Below are positions 12,294-23,132 of a stretch of DNA of 64,000 nt, in pieces; the first letter of the stretch is position 1; each line of letters opens with the position of its first letter. A program made the translations under genes and the position numbers. Under the pieces are notes generated by a model. It was not told the origin of the DNA, searched no databases, and worked only from the letters and a program-made list of their open reading frames with translations. Source of the DNA: Paramecium octaurelia (lineage: Eukaryota; Ciliophora; Oligohymenophorea; Peniculida; Parameciidae); assembly GCA_905182995.1 (NCBI GenBank), contig CAJJDP010000100.1, positions 327,403 to 391,402 on the forward strand, written 5' to 3'.

Positions 12294-12450
12294 TTTATTG
12301 ATAATTAAGGATTACGAAATTAGCAATTTATTATATTATATATCTTAATTAAAACATTTTATTTAATGTTATTAATAAAATCATGAACATATTATTTGAA
12401 ATATAATTTCGAAAATGAGTATCGTATATTTAAATATAACTATAGTTGAA

Positions 12451-13918
12451 TCATTCTCCAGAATTAAACAATTTATTATGAAATTATTCAGCCATTCTTA
12501 GAGGATTTTTGTTAGTCTTCAAATCAATTACCTCACCAGGTTTTTCCTATTGATTAATATTAATTTAAGCAAGTGGCTGATTCTATTATTGAGTTGCTAC
12601 TGTGGACTAAAGTGGCTAGACATATTGCTATAGTGGTTGTGGTAATTATGTTTGCTTAAGTAACTATGGGGGATTTTGATATGGATGTTGGGTTTAGAAA
12701 GGTAACTGCATATTAAGAAGGGGTTGTGGAATAAATTATGAGTTAGGTAACATCATAGATTATGGCTAAAAGTTAAATTGTTGATTTGGAAATGGCAAGA
12801 CTTAAGGAAATCCTGTTGGAATTGGTGGTAACTGAGGCATATTCATAGTTTCTATTGCAGTAACTGGATTAAACTTTTAGAGAATCGGGAATCCTTGGAG
12901 AACTCTAGTAGGAATTGGAGAGTTGGAATTATGGTGATGCTACTGACTGCTTGGTCTCTCATGTACTACTCTTCTAATAATTGGTTATTATTGTTGTGGT
13001 TTGATTGGTGAAGCTTGTTTAGGTTATTTGACTTAATCTCTTGTGATGAATATATAGGATTGCAATTAATCAAGAATGACTTATAATTAATGTGGTCGAA
13101 TTTCTACTTGATCTAAATCATTCTTAACAGAATCTACAAATTATAGAGTCATTTCATGTTAACGTTAATAGACATCTTCTGGTCTGCTTTGTCTGTAGGA
13201 TTTGATGAGCGTTTTTAGACACTTCTCAGAATTGAGTTTCTGCAATCTCCCTTGCATATTGAACCATCTATCATAGGCCAATCTATGAAATTAATTGATT
13301 TCATTGAGTAATTAATCGGTCTGTTTGATGGATTGTGAATTTAGATTGTTCTCCAGATTTTACATAAACGTATCAATAGCCTTATAGAATTGTTCTTTTG
13401 CTTCCAAGAATTTCTTTTTCTAAACTTCTCTATGATTCTTAACAAGATTCTTTAATTCGACTACTTCCTCTATGTCTTCTCCTAATAGATTGCAAATGTC
13501 AACTATCTTATTATATTGTTCTCCAAGACAATAGCCAAGCAAATCAAAATGAGGTGCATACTCTTATCCTATATGATCATCTTAATGGATGGTAACGCAC
13601 ATAGGGCAAAGGGGTAATAAACAATCACTAATTTGATTATTCAAAATAATACGGGTTTTTGCAAAAGTTTTAAATGAATTGATCTGGATGATAATGGCAA
13701 CTCACTATTGGAGTACTTTGCTATGCATTATACAGAATGTGTTTTAGCTTTTGAGGTTGAAAGGTTGGAATTGGTTATTGTTATTATTATTACGGTTAAA
13801 CATGTTGGGAAGGTTGATGTGGTGATAATGCTCTTGTAGGAGTATTAGATCTATCAGATGGCCTTTGCGAATCAACATCAAAGATACGACTTCTTGGTTG
13901 TCTCTAACTTGAATTCAT
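12451..13918 (-). CDS. B-box zinc-finger protein with coiled coil and Pro/Gln-rich tail
   Basis: 480 aa after removing one 25-nt intron located inside the zinc finger; splicing creates the motif C-H-x-H...C-x4-C...C-P-M-C...H-x3-H. B-boxes bind zinc and mediate protein contacts in TRIM-like proteins. No RING precedes it here. Residues ~160-320 are helical and charged (coiled coil); the last ~150 residues are rich in Pro, Gln, Asn and Met. The start is the first ATG, MNSSQRQPRSRIFD. B-box plus coiled coil without RING is common in ciliates; the partner is unknown. Confidence 0.75.
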
Positions 13919-14452
13919 TATTAATATTTTTAACGGATATTAATAAAATGGAAACACATTTATAAAATCATTCTTTGGTTGTTCATCTCTCTGTTTTTTG
14001 GTTCTAAATTCTTTTGATCATTTGAGTGGAATATGATATTTTGGAGATTGCAATTTATTATTTTTATTTATTAGATTGTTTAATATTATAGATTAGATTA
14101 GATTAAACAGGTTCTTATTAAAATGTATTTAATTTTAAAGTGTTTTAAGGTTGTATTATATACTGTTTTGTATAGTACTTCTCAATAGTCTGTAATCTTA
14201 GTGATAACAAGAAATGAAACAAATAATCTCCTTCAATCATTTAATTTTAGTAAGAAATATATTCAACATTAAATTCTCTTTTGATAGATGAATTCCTCTC
14301 ATTTTAGAGGTTAGTGAAGATATTGTAAGATGAAGGATTAGTTTTGGGGTGGTATCTAATTTTAGGGAAGGACTAATCTATTTTTATATTATTATTATTG
14401 AGGGCTATGTTACATTTGAATTCAGAAATTAAATTATTAACAACTTATTAAA
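13919..14452. other. Divergent intergenic region
   Basis: 534 nt between two divergently transcribed genes. It is AT-rich with a short repeat (attagattagatta near 14093) and no open frame of useful length. It should hold both promoters. Nothing else seen. Confidence 0.5.
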
Positions 14453-15432
14453 ATGAAGCAAACAGAAATTCAATATGATTCCAAATGTTCATCCACAAAG
14501 AGTGCTAACAAAGAGTTAAACGATTAGTGGTTTAGAACTCCTAAAGCTAACTAACGTATTATCACTTTATAGTCGGATAACAAAAGTTAGACTTACAGAA
14601 CCGTCGACGGGAAACAAACTACATAACCTTGCACATCATTCAAAGAAGAATTCTAAAAGGTCTCCTCCAAGATTGGAAGTTTTTCTTCTCCTGTTAGTGA
14701 TTTCTAGAATAAAATGCATTACGTTCAAGAACAATAGATGCAGGAACTCAAAGTCTTAGATATGCAAAATCTGAATGTTTCCTTGTAGGTACTTTATGCT
14801 ACAAGACTTAGCAAGAAAATTTGATTTTCAAAAAGCAAATCCAATTACAGCAGGATCAAATTCAATAAAAGGATTTAGTCATTAAGAAATTAAAATTGAC
14901 TATTTAATAGTTGACTACTTATAACTAGCAGCTCTAATTAAAAATTGATAAGCAATGCAACCAAGATAAGTAGGATTACAAAAAGCAAATCAAACTCTTG
15001 GAAACTGAACTGGCTGACAAGAATTCAAAAATTACCTAATTCTCCAAGGTATTTCTATTCATTTTGCATATAGTGAAGATTCAGGATGAAATCAAATCTT
15101 TGGAAGAATTTTATGTTAGAATATTATCGAAAATGAAAGTGGACCTGTTGTCTCAGAATCGAGAACTAGTAAAATTACTCAATCATGTATAATGCTTAAA
15201 TTAAATCGCCATCTTTAATCTTCAATAGGATGATCTGCCTATTGATTTGTTATTCAAATATAAACAGTATGCCTTATTTGAAGACGAGATGATCATGGAT
15301 CAGAAGGCAGAAATGTTCGAATTGACCAAAGAAAATAACAATATCCTGTCTAAAATACATGAAGAAATTAAGAAGACCTTTGATAAAATATCCTATAATC
15401 TAGTTGATGGCTTTTCTGTTTTAAATACTTGA
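14453..15432 (+). CDS. Coiled-coil protein, 318 aa
   Basis: ATG 14453 to TGA 15430-15432 with one 23-nt intron (gtactt...ttag). A second intron-like stretch near 15048-15072 must stay in, because removing it shifts into a stop. The first ~90 residues are Ser/Thr-rich and polar; residues ~95-300 are heptad-like with many Gln, Lys, Leu and Ile. No catalytic motif. Probably a cytoskeletal or basal-body type structural protein, but that is only composition-based inference. Confidence 0.7.
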
Positions 15433-15623
15433 CATTATAATACATCATTTATTTATTTACTGAGTTGAGCTCTTTTGTTAAAATAAGTTTCTTAATCAGT
15501 TTTGTATCAATTTTCCATCCTCATTTAATCCTGAATCTCACTTAAAGATTTTATTATGAGTTACAACTAAACATATAAATCATTAAAATTATTATAATTA
15601 TTATTATCTCAAACATCAATAGT

Positions 15624-16190
15624 ATGATAGAATAGATTGCCTTTGCATCAAATAAAAAGGCCTAAGACGTGACACTCAAAAGTCTGTTGGATACACCACT
15701 TCGTTGCATCGTTGCCAAAATTTTAGAAGTATGCATTAGTAAACTTCTTAACTGATTTTCAGAAGAAAAAGAATCCTTGGGGCCCTTTTAGTATGCTATG
15801 AAAATTAGTGCTTAAAATAAAATAATTGAGATCTTCAATAAGCAACCAGGAATCGTAGAAGAATTATATGTCAAACCAGATGATATTATTACCATTGAAA
15901 GCGTTCTTTATACTTTAACCTATCAAATTCAAGACGTCCAAATTGTTCAAATTTCAAAAGCCAATCCAATCAAGAAATATCCTAAAATTAGAATCAACAT
16001 CATAACTTAAAATCAGTACAAAGAATCTACTGAGAAGGAAGATCCAAAACAAGAAAAGTAAACTCTAGAAAATCATCTCAATATTTAGTCATCCAATCTT
16101 AATATTGAATTTCAAAATGAAAATCATTCTTAAATTGTAACATATTAATAATTTTATGAGGTCTCAAAGAACTAAGAATAAGCTCAATGA
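15624..16190 (+). CDS. Hypothetical protein, 180 aa, possible small beta-rich domain
   Basis: ATG 15624, one 24-nt intron (gtaaac...ttcag) and TGA 16188-16190. The N-terminal ~115 residues alternate hydrophobic and polar residues (LRCIVAKILEV, FQYAMKIS, ITIESVLYTLTYQIQDVQIV), compatible with a beta barrel such as an OB-fold. The C-terminal ~60 residues are polar and Gln/Asn-rich. No named family fits well enough to assign. Confidence 0.55.
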
Positions 16191-16243
16191 CAAGAGTAAC
16201 ATTAGTAACTTTTTGATTGTTTATTTAATTTATTTTATTTAAA

Positions 16244-16390
16244 ATGAATTAACCCGAGGAAACTAACCTAACAACACAATGCCCAAATAAATTCAAGCTC
16301 TTGGATATCAAAAATCAACAAATCGCAAATATAGTCAAATTCAAAATTCAGTTGGCTAAAAGAATTGTAAACATCAAACAACATTCCTGA
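16244..16390 (+). CDS. Small hypothetical protein, 48 aa
   Basis: ATG 16244 to TGA 16388-16390, no intron. The peptide begins MNQPEETNLTT and ends in a basic helix (FKIQLAKRIVNIKQ). It lies 53 nt after the previous stop on the same strand. Codon use resembles neighbouring genes, but the frame is too short to be sure; it could be a remnant. Confidence 0.4.
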
Positions 16391-17218
16391 ATGACTTTAT
16401 TTCATAACCTTTTCCTTATTAAACTATTGTAATACTACTTAAAATTAATGTTTGCCATCTATCTTTTGCTAATTCAAAGTATTCTTATACTTCAGTGCTA
16501 CTTTCTTTTATTTAAATTATTTTAAGTATAATAGAAACATTATATAGTTAAAATTCATCTTTAGATATTGACAATGGCTATGAAAAGGAGCTTAGTATTA
16601 TTAAATTCTCATAAGGTTTATGGTTTATTTATTAATTTCCTTTTAAAAAATCTAACTTCATGACTAAGGTTGTTTGAAAGTAACATTTCTTTGATTGTTT
16701 TAATTCCAATTAGAAATTAGCAGATGCATGTTTGACTAGATATGTTTTGGTTAGTTTAGATATTTACTAATATTATTTTACAATTTCAAAAGTAGAATGG
16801 TCTTTTTAAACTATTAATTAGCACAGAAGATTAAAATTTAATAGTATATGAGTAAAATTACAAGATGATCTTGAAAAGACATTGTGAATATAAAAATTCT
16901 CAATATTTTTATTAAAATAGTAGATTAAAGTTGATATTTATTGATTTCTCTCAGATGATCATTCAAATTCAAATTATCTTATTTTTTCTATTTGGTTACT
17001 TCATTGCTTTGCGTCTCCAAACAATTTAATGTAATATTTAACTTAAGGGATAAATCTTTCTCAACCTCTTAGATATCTAATAATAAAATATCAATCCTAA
17101 ATCTCTATATCAAATTTTGATCAATAAATGTATTATTATCAAATAAGAATGACAAAAATCAAATGATACTATATAAATATATAATTATTTGATGATGACA
17201 AATAATAATATTTAAAAA
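16391..17218. other. Long AT-rich intergenic region
   Basis: About 830 nt between convergent genes with TGA in every frame at short intervals. No conserved-looking frame, RNA-like GC island or clear repeat seen. This is unusually long for this genome. Confidence 0.45.
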
Positions 17219-19810
17219 TCAATTGCAAGTCAACTTAAATTCGTGTTCTTGGTTTGAAATTACAAAATATATTGCGCTGTAAATTTTAACACCATTTTGA
17301 TTCTAATTTTGATTCTAATTTTAATTCTAATTTTGATTCTAATTTTAATTCTAATTTTGATTCTAATTTTGATTCTAATTTTGATTCTAATTTTAATTCT
17401 AATTTTAATTCTAATTTTGATTCTAATTTTATTTCTAATTTTGATTCTAATCATTTTTCTTTTTCATGTAACAGGTATGAACTCCTTTTTTAAGACCATT
17501 TTGATATCTTCCTTCTAACCAAACTTCTTTATTATTATAATTTAATAAATATGTTAGTATTTTATCACCATGTAATTAATTTAGTTCGAAATTTCCTTTC
17601 CATTTATAGGGATCATTTTATAATAACTAACCAGTATTTATTATTTACTTAGTTCCATTTACTATATACCCATCGTCCCATTCTCCAAAATAAATCATAT
17701 TTTCAATAAAATTTTTTTCAAAACCTTTTCCACTTTTTTTCCCGTTTAGAATTTAACCTTAATATTCTTTAAATTTTTTGAACCTTGCTTAAGAATTAAC
17801 TTCTAAGTATTAAAAAATCGATGACTTTTATTCTTTGTCTTCAATATTCCAATTATTTAGTGTTATTTTAACATTAATATAGTGGAATATCGTTTTATTG
17901 TTGTTAACTTTTTTTACTTCCAATTACATTACTTCTCCTTCAAAATCATTACCTTTTATTTCACCAAGACAAATGACATTAGGATCATTTTTATATTTAT
18001 AAACATAGCCTTGAATTATCTTTTAGCAAAAACATTTGTTAATTTCGAAATAAATTTGCAGAGTGGTATTATTGAAATTGCTTTTAATTGCTTCTAAGAG
18101 TTTTTATTGACTAGTTTATTCATTTATTGTGTAAATAAGAGTTAGTATTTAATTTGGTTATTACAAATCAATATCAACATGTGCATAAGAATTAGATTAT
18201 TACCCATCAATATGTTATTAAACATTCAATTAATTATTTTCATTTTGTAGTTACTAATTTTATTCATTTTCATTAGGTTATTAAAAATTCTGTTAATCAC
18301 TTTCATTAGGTTATTAAAAATTCTTTTAATTACTTTCATTAGGTTATTACAAATTCTGTTAATCACTTTCATTAGGCTATTACTCATTCTGTTAATTATT
18401 TACATTATCATTATCATTCTATATTACATCATTGTGAGATTGGTGATTCATTTCAGCATCTTTTATTTATTGATCTTCGTTCGCTTTAAATGAATTTAGT
18501 TGCATAATTTCAATATCTTTGCCAAAGATGTTATTAAATTTAAATTCATTTTTGTTTAAATTATTCAATCTAATATATTCTTTCTTTAAGGATTATTTTA
18601 AATGACGATATTTTTATTCGTTTTCAGACATAATCTGATAGGGTTCTTGATTTTATGAATTTTAGTAACTTTCTATTTTTTCATCCAAATAAACTAATGA
18701 AATGAATAAATCTTCATTTGTAAATTGTTCTTCGGTTGTATTTAGACTTAAATTTTTAATTTTTTAATAGAGATGTAATAATCTTTTCATCTCTTCTATT
18801 AGTTCTTTATTTTCTTCATATTTTTTTTAAATATTAATTAACAGGCAGTTTAGGTCTGTTTTACTAAAGTGATATAGAAGTTTTAAATTAAATTAAGTAT
18901 CTTTATTTTCTAAGACTTATTTTACTAAATCATCATATTCTTATGTCATTAATTCCTATTTATTGATTTTGTAATTTTCAGTCTATTATTCAATTTCAAT
19001 AATCATTTATAATTTCTTATCGAATTCAGTTTCATCAAAATCTTTATAATATAATATACTTATAATAGTTTCTTTTATGAATTTTTCAACTTCATTTGAA
19101 AACTCATCTGATAATGTCATCTCATTAATCTGCTTTAATCTTTAATTAGCAGTAGTTAATTTTTTGTCATTAAAAGTAATAAAGACCTCTAACATCATAA
19201 TTGCGATTGCAAATTAATCCTGCTGTTTCACAGATTTTTAATATCTTTTTTTAAGAGCATCCATTTTATGACCATAACTTTTTGTGCTGACAATCATATT
19301 AGCAACTTCTGGAGATAGATATGGATACATATTATCGTTACGAACACCATCATTTTCATCTAAAAAATTAATTTTATCAATCTACCAATCACCTAGCATA
19401 TAACCAAAATCAGTAAGTAATAATTATTGATTATAGAAAATTATATTATTTGGTTTAAGGTTTCTATGGAGAATTTTTTATTTGTTCAAAAACCCATAAA
19501 TTAAGTACAAATGTTTGAATATCTAAATTTTATGTTTTGGTGAAGAGTATTTAATTGTTGATAAAGGGGTAGCAGATATATCACAAGCATAGGTAACTGT
19601 TAAAGTTTTGGTATTCTTGTCTTCACTAATTGTTTAAATGCCCAAAACGTAATTACTATGATTCTCTCCATATTTTTTCTGTTATTCACAGAAAGATTTG
19701 AGAGAATTATAAATAACTTCAGATGCTGCGATAAACTTCTTTTCAAATTATTCCTTACTTTTAATTATTACGCTTTTTTTTTGATGGTTGGGATTTAGTG
19801 ATTTACTCAT
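17219..19810 (-). CDS. Pseudokinase with coding minisatellites and C-terminal MORN-like repeats, 863 aa
   Basis: One uninterrupted frame of 2,592 nt. Residues ~1-230 have a protein-kinase fold signature: the catalytic loop reads L-H-R-N-L-K-P-N-N (catalytic Asp replaced by Asn) and the metal loop T-D-F-G-Y is kept, followed by Y-L-S-P-E (APE-like). The Asn makes normal phosphotransfer unlikely. A charged helical region follows, then 11-residue repeats (Q-N-F-Q-Q-P-N-E-S-D-Q type), then MORN-like segments (YFGEWDDGYIVNG, KGNFE, WLEGRYQNG) and a tail of about 25 Asn-Gln pairs. MORN repeats often bind membranes or tether proteins. Compare the second such protein at 51.3-53.3 kb. Confidence 0.75.
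17293..17445. repeat. 12-nt coding minisatellite encoding Asn-Gln pairs
   Basis: About 12 tandem copies of a 12-nt unit (ttgattctaatt and single-base variants; + strand). On the minus strand in the gene frame each unit reads N-Q-N-Q (AAT TAG AAT CAA). With the standard code the same DNA looks like long Ile-Leu or Ile-Arg/Lys frames, which are artefacts. Confidence 0.85.
18255..18400. repeat. 33-nt coding minisatellite (11-residue repeats)
   Basis: At least four tandem copies of a 33-nt unit (core ttaatcactttcattaggtt, + strand) with a few substitutions, flanked by more diverged copies. The unit is a multiple of three, so the kinase-MORN frame stays open; each copy encodes Q-N-F-Q-Q-P-N-E-S-D-Q or close variants. 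Confidence 0.8.
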
Positions 19811-20085
19811 TAAAATTATTAATGAAGAAAAAAATTTTTGGATGGTTTATATTGTCAATATATTTATTATTTACAAGATCTAGATATTTTATAATTTATA
19901 AATATAAATTATTAACAGCTCTCTAGACTCAAATAATACCCTTAAGAACAATTACAGGCCTGTTTTACTAAATAGAAATATTTTTAAAGTGTAAAATGCT
20001 GGGAAATTTAAATCTTAAGCTTCTTAAATTCATCATTTCAAAATAATTTGAAGATTCTAAATACATTATCCTTTAAATAATACTG

Positions 20086-20553
20086 TTTTAGAAAGTATAA
20101 ATAATGATTAAATGAACTATTGAGTTTGAAGGCTGAGATTTAAATTGAGAAAGGTAGATATTTTTTCAAAGAAAAAAATAAACTCAGAAATAAAATAGCA
20201 GCAGGCAATTCAGATAAGAAATCTGATCTCATAATTAAATAAGGAAGATTTGAGACGTTTATTTGAGAGATGAAAGAAAAATATGAATAAATAAATATAT
20301 ATAGAATAATCATGATAAGAATTAAAAAATAAAATTATTATCATTTTAAAGAAGGATAAGAGAGTATAAAAATTATCTCTTATTTTAGAACAAGTATATA
20401 ATGCATCCATATTTCTTAAAGGATAAATTGTCTAAGAAATAGAAAAATAAATTAAATATTGAATTTAAGAATCTTGAGTTAATAAAGATCCTCAATGAAT
20501 TTTTAGAAAGGGTTAAATAAAGCTATTAGATCAAACCAAATTGCTACTTCTGA
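20086..20553 (+). pseudogene. Possible eroded gene fragment
   Basis: From 20401 a 50-codon frame (MHPYFLKDKLSKKQ... ending at TGA 20551-20553) has coding-like composition, and similar lysine-rich coding-like pieces lie upstream in other frames from about 20086, broken by several TGAs. I read this as a decayed gene rather than a small functional one. No family recognised. Confidence 0.25.
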
Positions 20554-20682
20554 TAACTACAATTGATTTAGGTGAAACTTAGATAGGGAGTGAACTATGA
20601 ATTATGCTTCTGGTTATATTGGTTTAGAAAAAAGAGATTCAATTTAGATTTGTACCATTTATGTAATATATATATACGCACT

Positions 20683-22548
20683 TCATTATAAGGCTGGGAA
20701 CTCATCTTAGTTTTAGGCCTTCTATTATTTCTTTGCTTTTGATTCCTAAAAGATACTTAAATAATTGAATACTTCTGTATGTGTCTCTGATTCATCTTTT
20801 TTGCCCCAGTTTTCCCGGTTCAAATAATACTCCTTACGCTCTTAGATGCTCTTGACAACATTGTCAAGCTCAGTGATGTAGAATGGAGTTGCCACTTTAA
20901 CTGTATCGAAGAATTAGAGAGTTTACAAATCATGTTACAAGATGCTTGGTTTTTCATCCTTTTTCTCTTCCTTTTATTATTGTGGTTGCTAAATTTAAAT
21001 ATAGAATATATACCTTGTTCTTCTTTTTGGATTTCAATTGACTAAAGTTATAGAGATTATCTTCAGCTTCCTTTTTGATGGCAGTGCATTTCTCTTTCTT
21101 CCAATCGTCACTCTTTAAAACTTATTCAATATCTATTTATTTTTATTATTGGGCTTATTATTAGGCAGCAGTGGGTTTAAGTTTATTCAAATAGGTGATC
21201 AATGTATCGCAAAGATCTATTAAAAGGTTTAGAAATTATAGATACCAACTTAATATTAGAATGGATTGACATTTTCTAATTCTTTAGCCTTGGCTTCAGC
21301 TTCAGCTTACTCTTCTGCTTCTCTGTCAGCTTCTCTTTTTGCTCTGGCTTCTTCTCTTTTCTTTCTTTCTTCTTCCTTCTTCTTTCTCTCTGAATCTCTC
21401 TTGATTCTGTTGATTTGATTTAAGAACCACTCTCTATATTTTTACAAATCCTCATAATCTTCATATTTATCCCAAGCATTGTTGTAGTCCTTCTTTAATT
21501 TGTCCTTTCTGTCTTTCAATTCCTAAACTTTGGTTTCAATGATTTGTTTTTCCTTGTCAATAAGAGGATTTTCTTTTGTCACAACTGAGCCCTTTGTACT
21601 GTCCTTCAATTCATCATAATCAGCCTTGTATTAGTTAATTTCTCCATTCAACTCTTGAATGCTTTAATAAAGAGCATTCATAGCCTTTCCAATAGCTGCT
21701 GATTTAGTTCTAAGAACTTTCTATTCCTTCTCCAACTTTTACAATGGTTCGATGTATGGAAGTGATCTTTCCAAAGCACCTATTTATTGTACAATTCTCT
21801 TTTCTTCATTTGCACTCAATTTATCTTATTGGAGTGATTCCTTCAATCTAGCCAATTCATCGATAATTCTGTCTGGATCATCTAAACTCTTCATCTTTTA
21901 TCTGTATTCTTAGGATTAATTAAAGAGTTTGTTGATTTGATCTTTGATTTCATCATTCTCACCCTTCATCTTCTTCAATTCTGAGGATTTCTCATTGACT
22001 AATTTAATCTTGTCCTTAATCACTTATCCTAATGGTTTGACTTCGTTTTAGTACTTCTCTTGATTGCCTTGTCTAGCCAAATTTTATTGTTCCTTAACAT
22101 TCTTAACAAAATCATTCTAGGATGTTAACAATAAACTCTTACGAAATGATTCCATTGTTTTCTGATGTCTTCGTCGATCTTGTCCAATTATTTGTAATGA
22201 TCCTCTTTGTTTGGCTTTTAAGGAGGATGAGCAGGCAATTCAGGTACTTTACTTTCAAGAGTGATCTTGGTCTTGTCCCAGTCGAATTCAGGACGTTTTC
22301 TCTCTTCTCTTGGTTTCTTCTTCTATTATTGTTTCTCTCCCTAATCTCCCTTCTTTTCTTGTGTATCATTCTTTGGTTCAGTTGCAGCACCTAAAATGCA
22401 TCAAACTAAATTCCTTACCTTCCTCACCCTTGACGACATATTGAACTTGTTGTTACTTTTGTTTGGGCTCTCTCTTTCTGTTCTCTCCTCTGGTCTAGTT
22501 TGGTTTTTTCTCCTCCTTTTAGACTTCTGGCTATGGTGTTGGGTCCAT
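20683..22548 (-). CDS. BFR1-like RNA/ribosome-associated coiled-coil protein
   Basis: 576 aa after removing five introns of 25-29 nt (total 135 nt, frame preserved). The start is MDPTPQPEVQKEEKKP. A basic N-terminal region is followed by a long coiled coil including D-P-D-R-I-I-D-E-L-A-R-L and L-S-A-N-E-E-K-R-I, which match the conserved helical core of yeast Bfr1 (an mRNP- and ER-associated protein linked to chromosome segregation and secretion). The protein ends in D-E-F-P-A-L-Q. Homology to Bfr1 is by pattern and layout; the function in ciliates is inferred. Confidence 0.75.
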
Positions 22549-23132
22549 GCAAATTTTTTTTAAAAATATAGATATTTTTTTTAATTGCCCTACACGTATT
22601 TAATTAACTCCTAATACAATTCTCATAATTTACATAATATATATAAGACAATATAAAATTAACTATCAATTTGTTTATTTTTTAAGTATTTTTTGAAACG
22701 AAATCGCATCTAAACCACCATCCAACCATGGAAAATTATACATTAATTAATGAATCCGACAACTTTTTTTGTTTAAATTTTAATACCTGTTCGACTGAAT
22801 AATTTATTAGTCAATTTAAGCCTAAGCCTGATACCATGTTAGTGCTCCCTCACGCACTAATATTTCTTAATAGCAAATATAAAACTTAATTGTTTTTATC
22901 AATTTAATATATAAAAAGAATACTGATTTAAATATATGAAATTGTCTGTGAGATATAGTTTTGTAACTAAAATATGAATCATCTGTATAATGTATAAAGA
23001 TATACAGAAATGCTTTGAAAATATAATATTTATGAATAATTCCAAAAACAATTTTATTGATGAAAAACAATGAATCTTAGTCTCAGATGTAAGAGCATGT
23101 ATCATAATTTAAATACATAACAAATGATGTAA
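22549..23132. other. Intergenic region with a strong hairpin
   Basis: 584 nt between same-strand genes. It is mostly AT-rich with no credible frame. It contains a comparatively GC-rich island at about 22821-22860 that includes a perfect 7-bp hairpin (listed separately), and just upstream an imperfect inverted repeat gact...agtc around 22793-22812. Confidence 0.45.
22839..22860. other. Perfect 7-bp inverted repeat (hairpin)
   Basis: TTAGTGC (22839-22845), an 8-nt loop TCCCTCAC, and GCACTAA (22854-22860). It sits in a GC-rich island inside otherwise AT-rich DNA, 290 nt upstream of the BFR1-like start and about 270 nt past the kinase stop. It could be part of a small structured RNA or a 3'-end/regulatory element. 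Function unknown. Confidence 0.5.

Noticed and set aside
15048-15072. 25-nt intron-like stretch in the coiled-coil gene
   Set aside because: It has GT...AG ends but removal brings TGA in frame, while retention keeps a long open coiled coil.
17260-17518. Long Ile-Arg/Lys and Ile-Leu repeat frames on both strands
   Set aside because: They are off-frame readings of the 12-nt minisatellite; the correct minus-strand frame reads Asn-Gln and continues into the MORN protein.
22122-22394. 90-codon hydrophobic plus-strand frame that looks like a membrane protein
   Set aside because: It is antisense to the spliced 5' part of the BFR1-like gene, whose charged coiled-coil codons give hydrophobic residues on the other strand.
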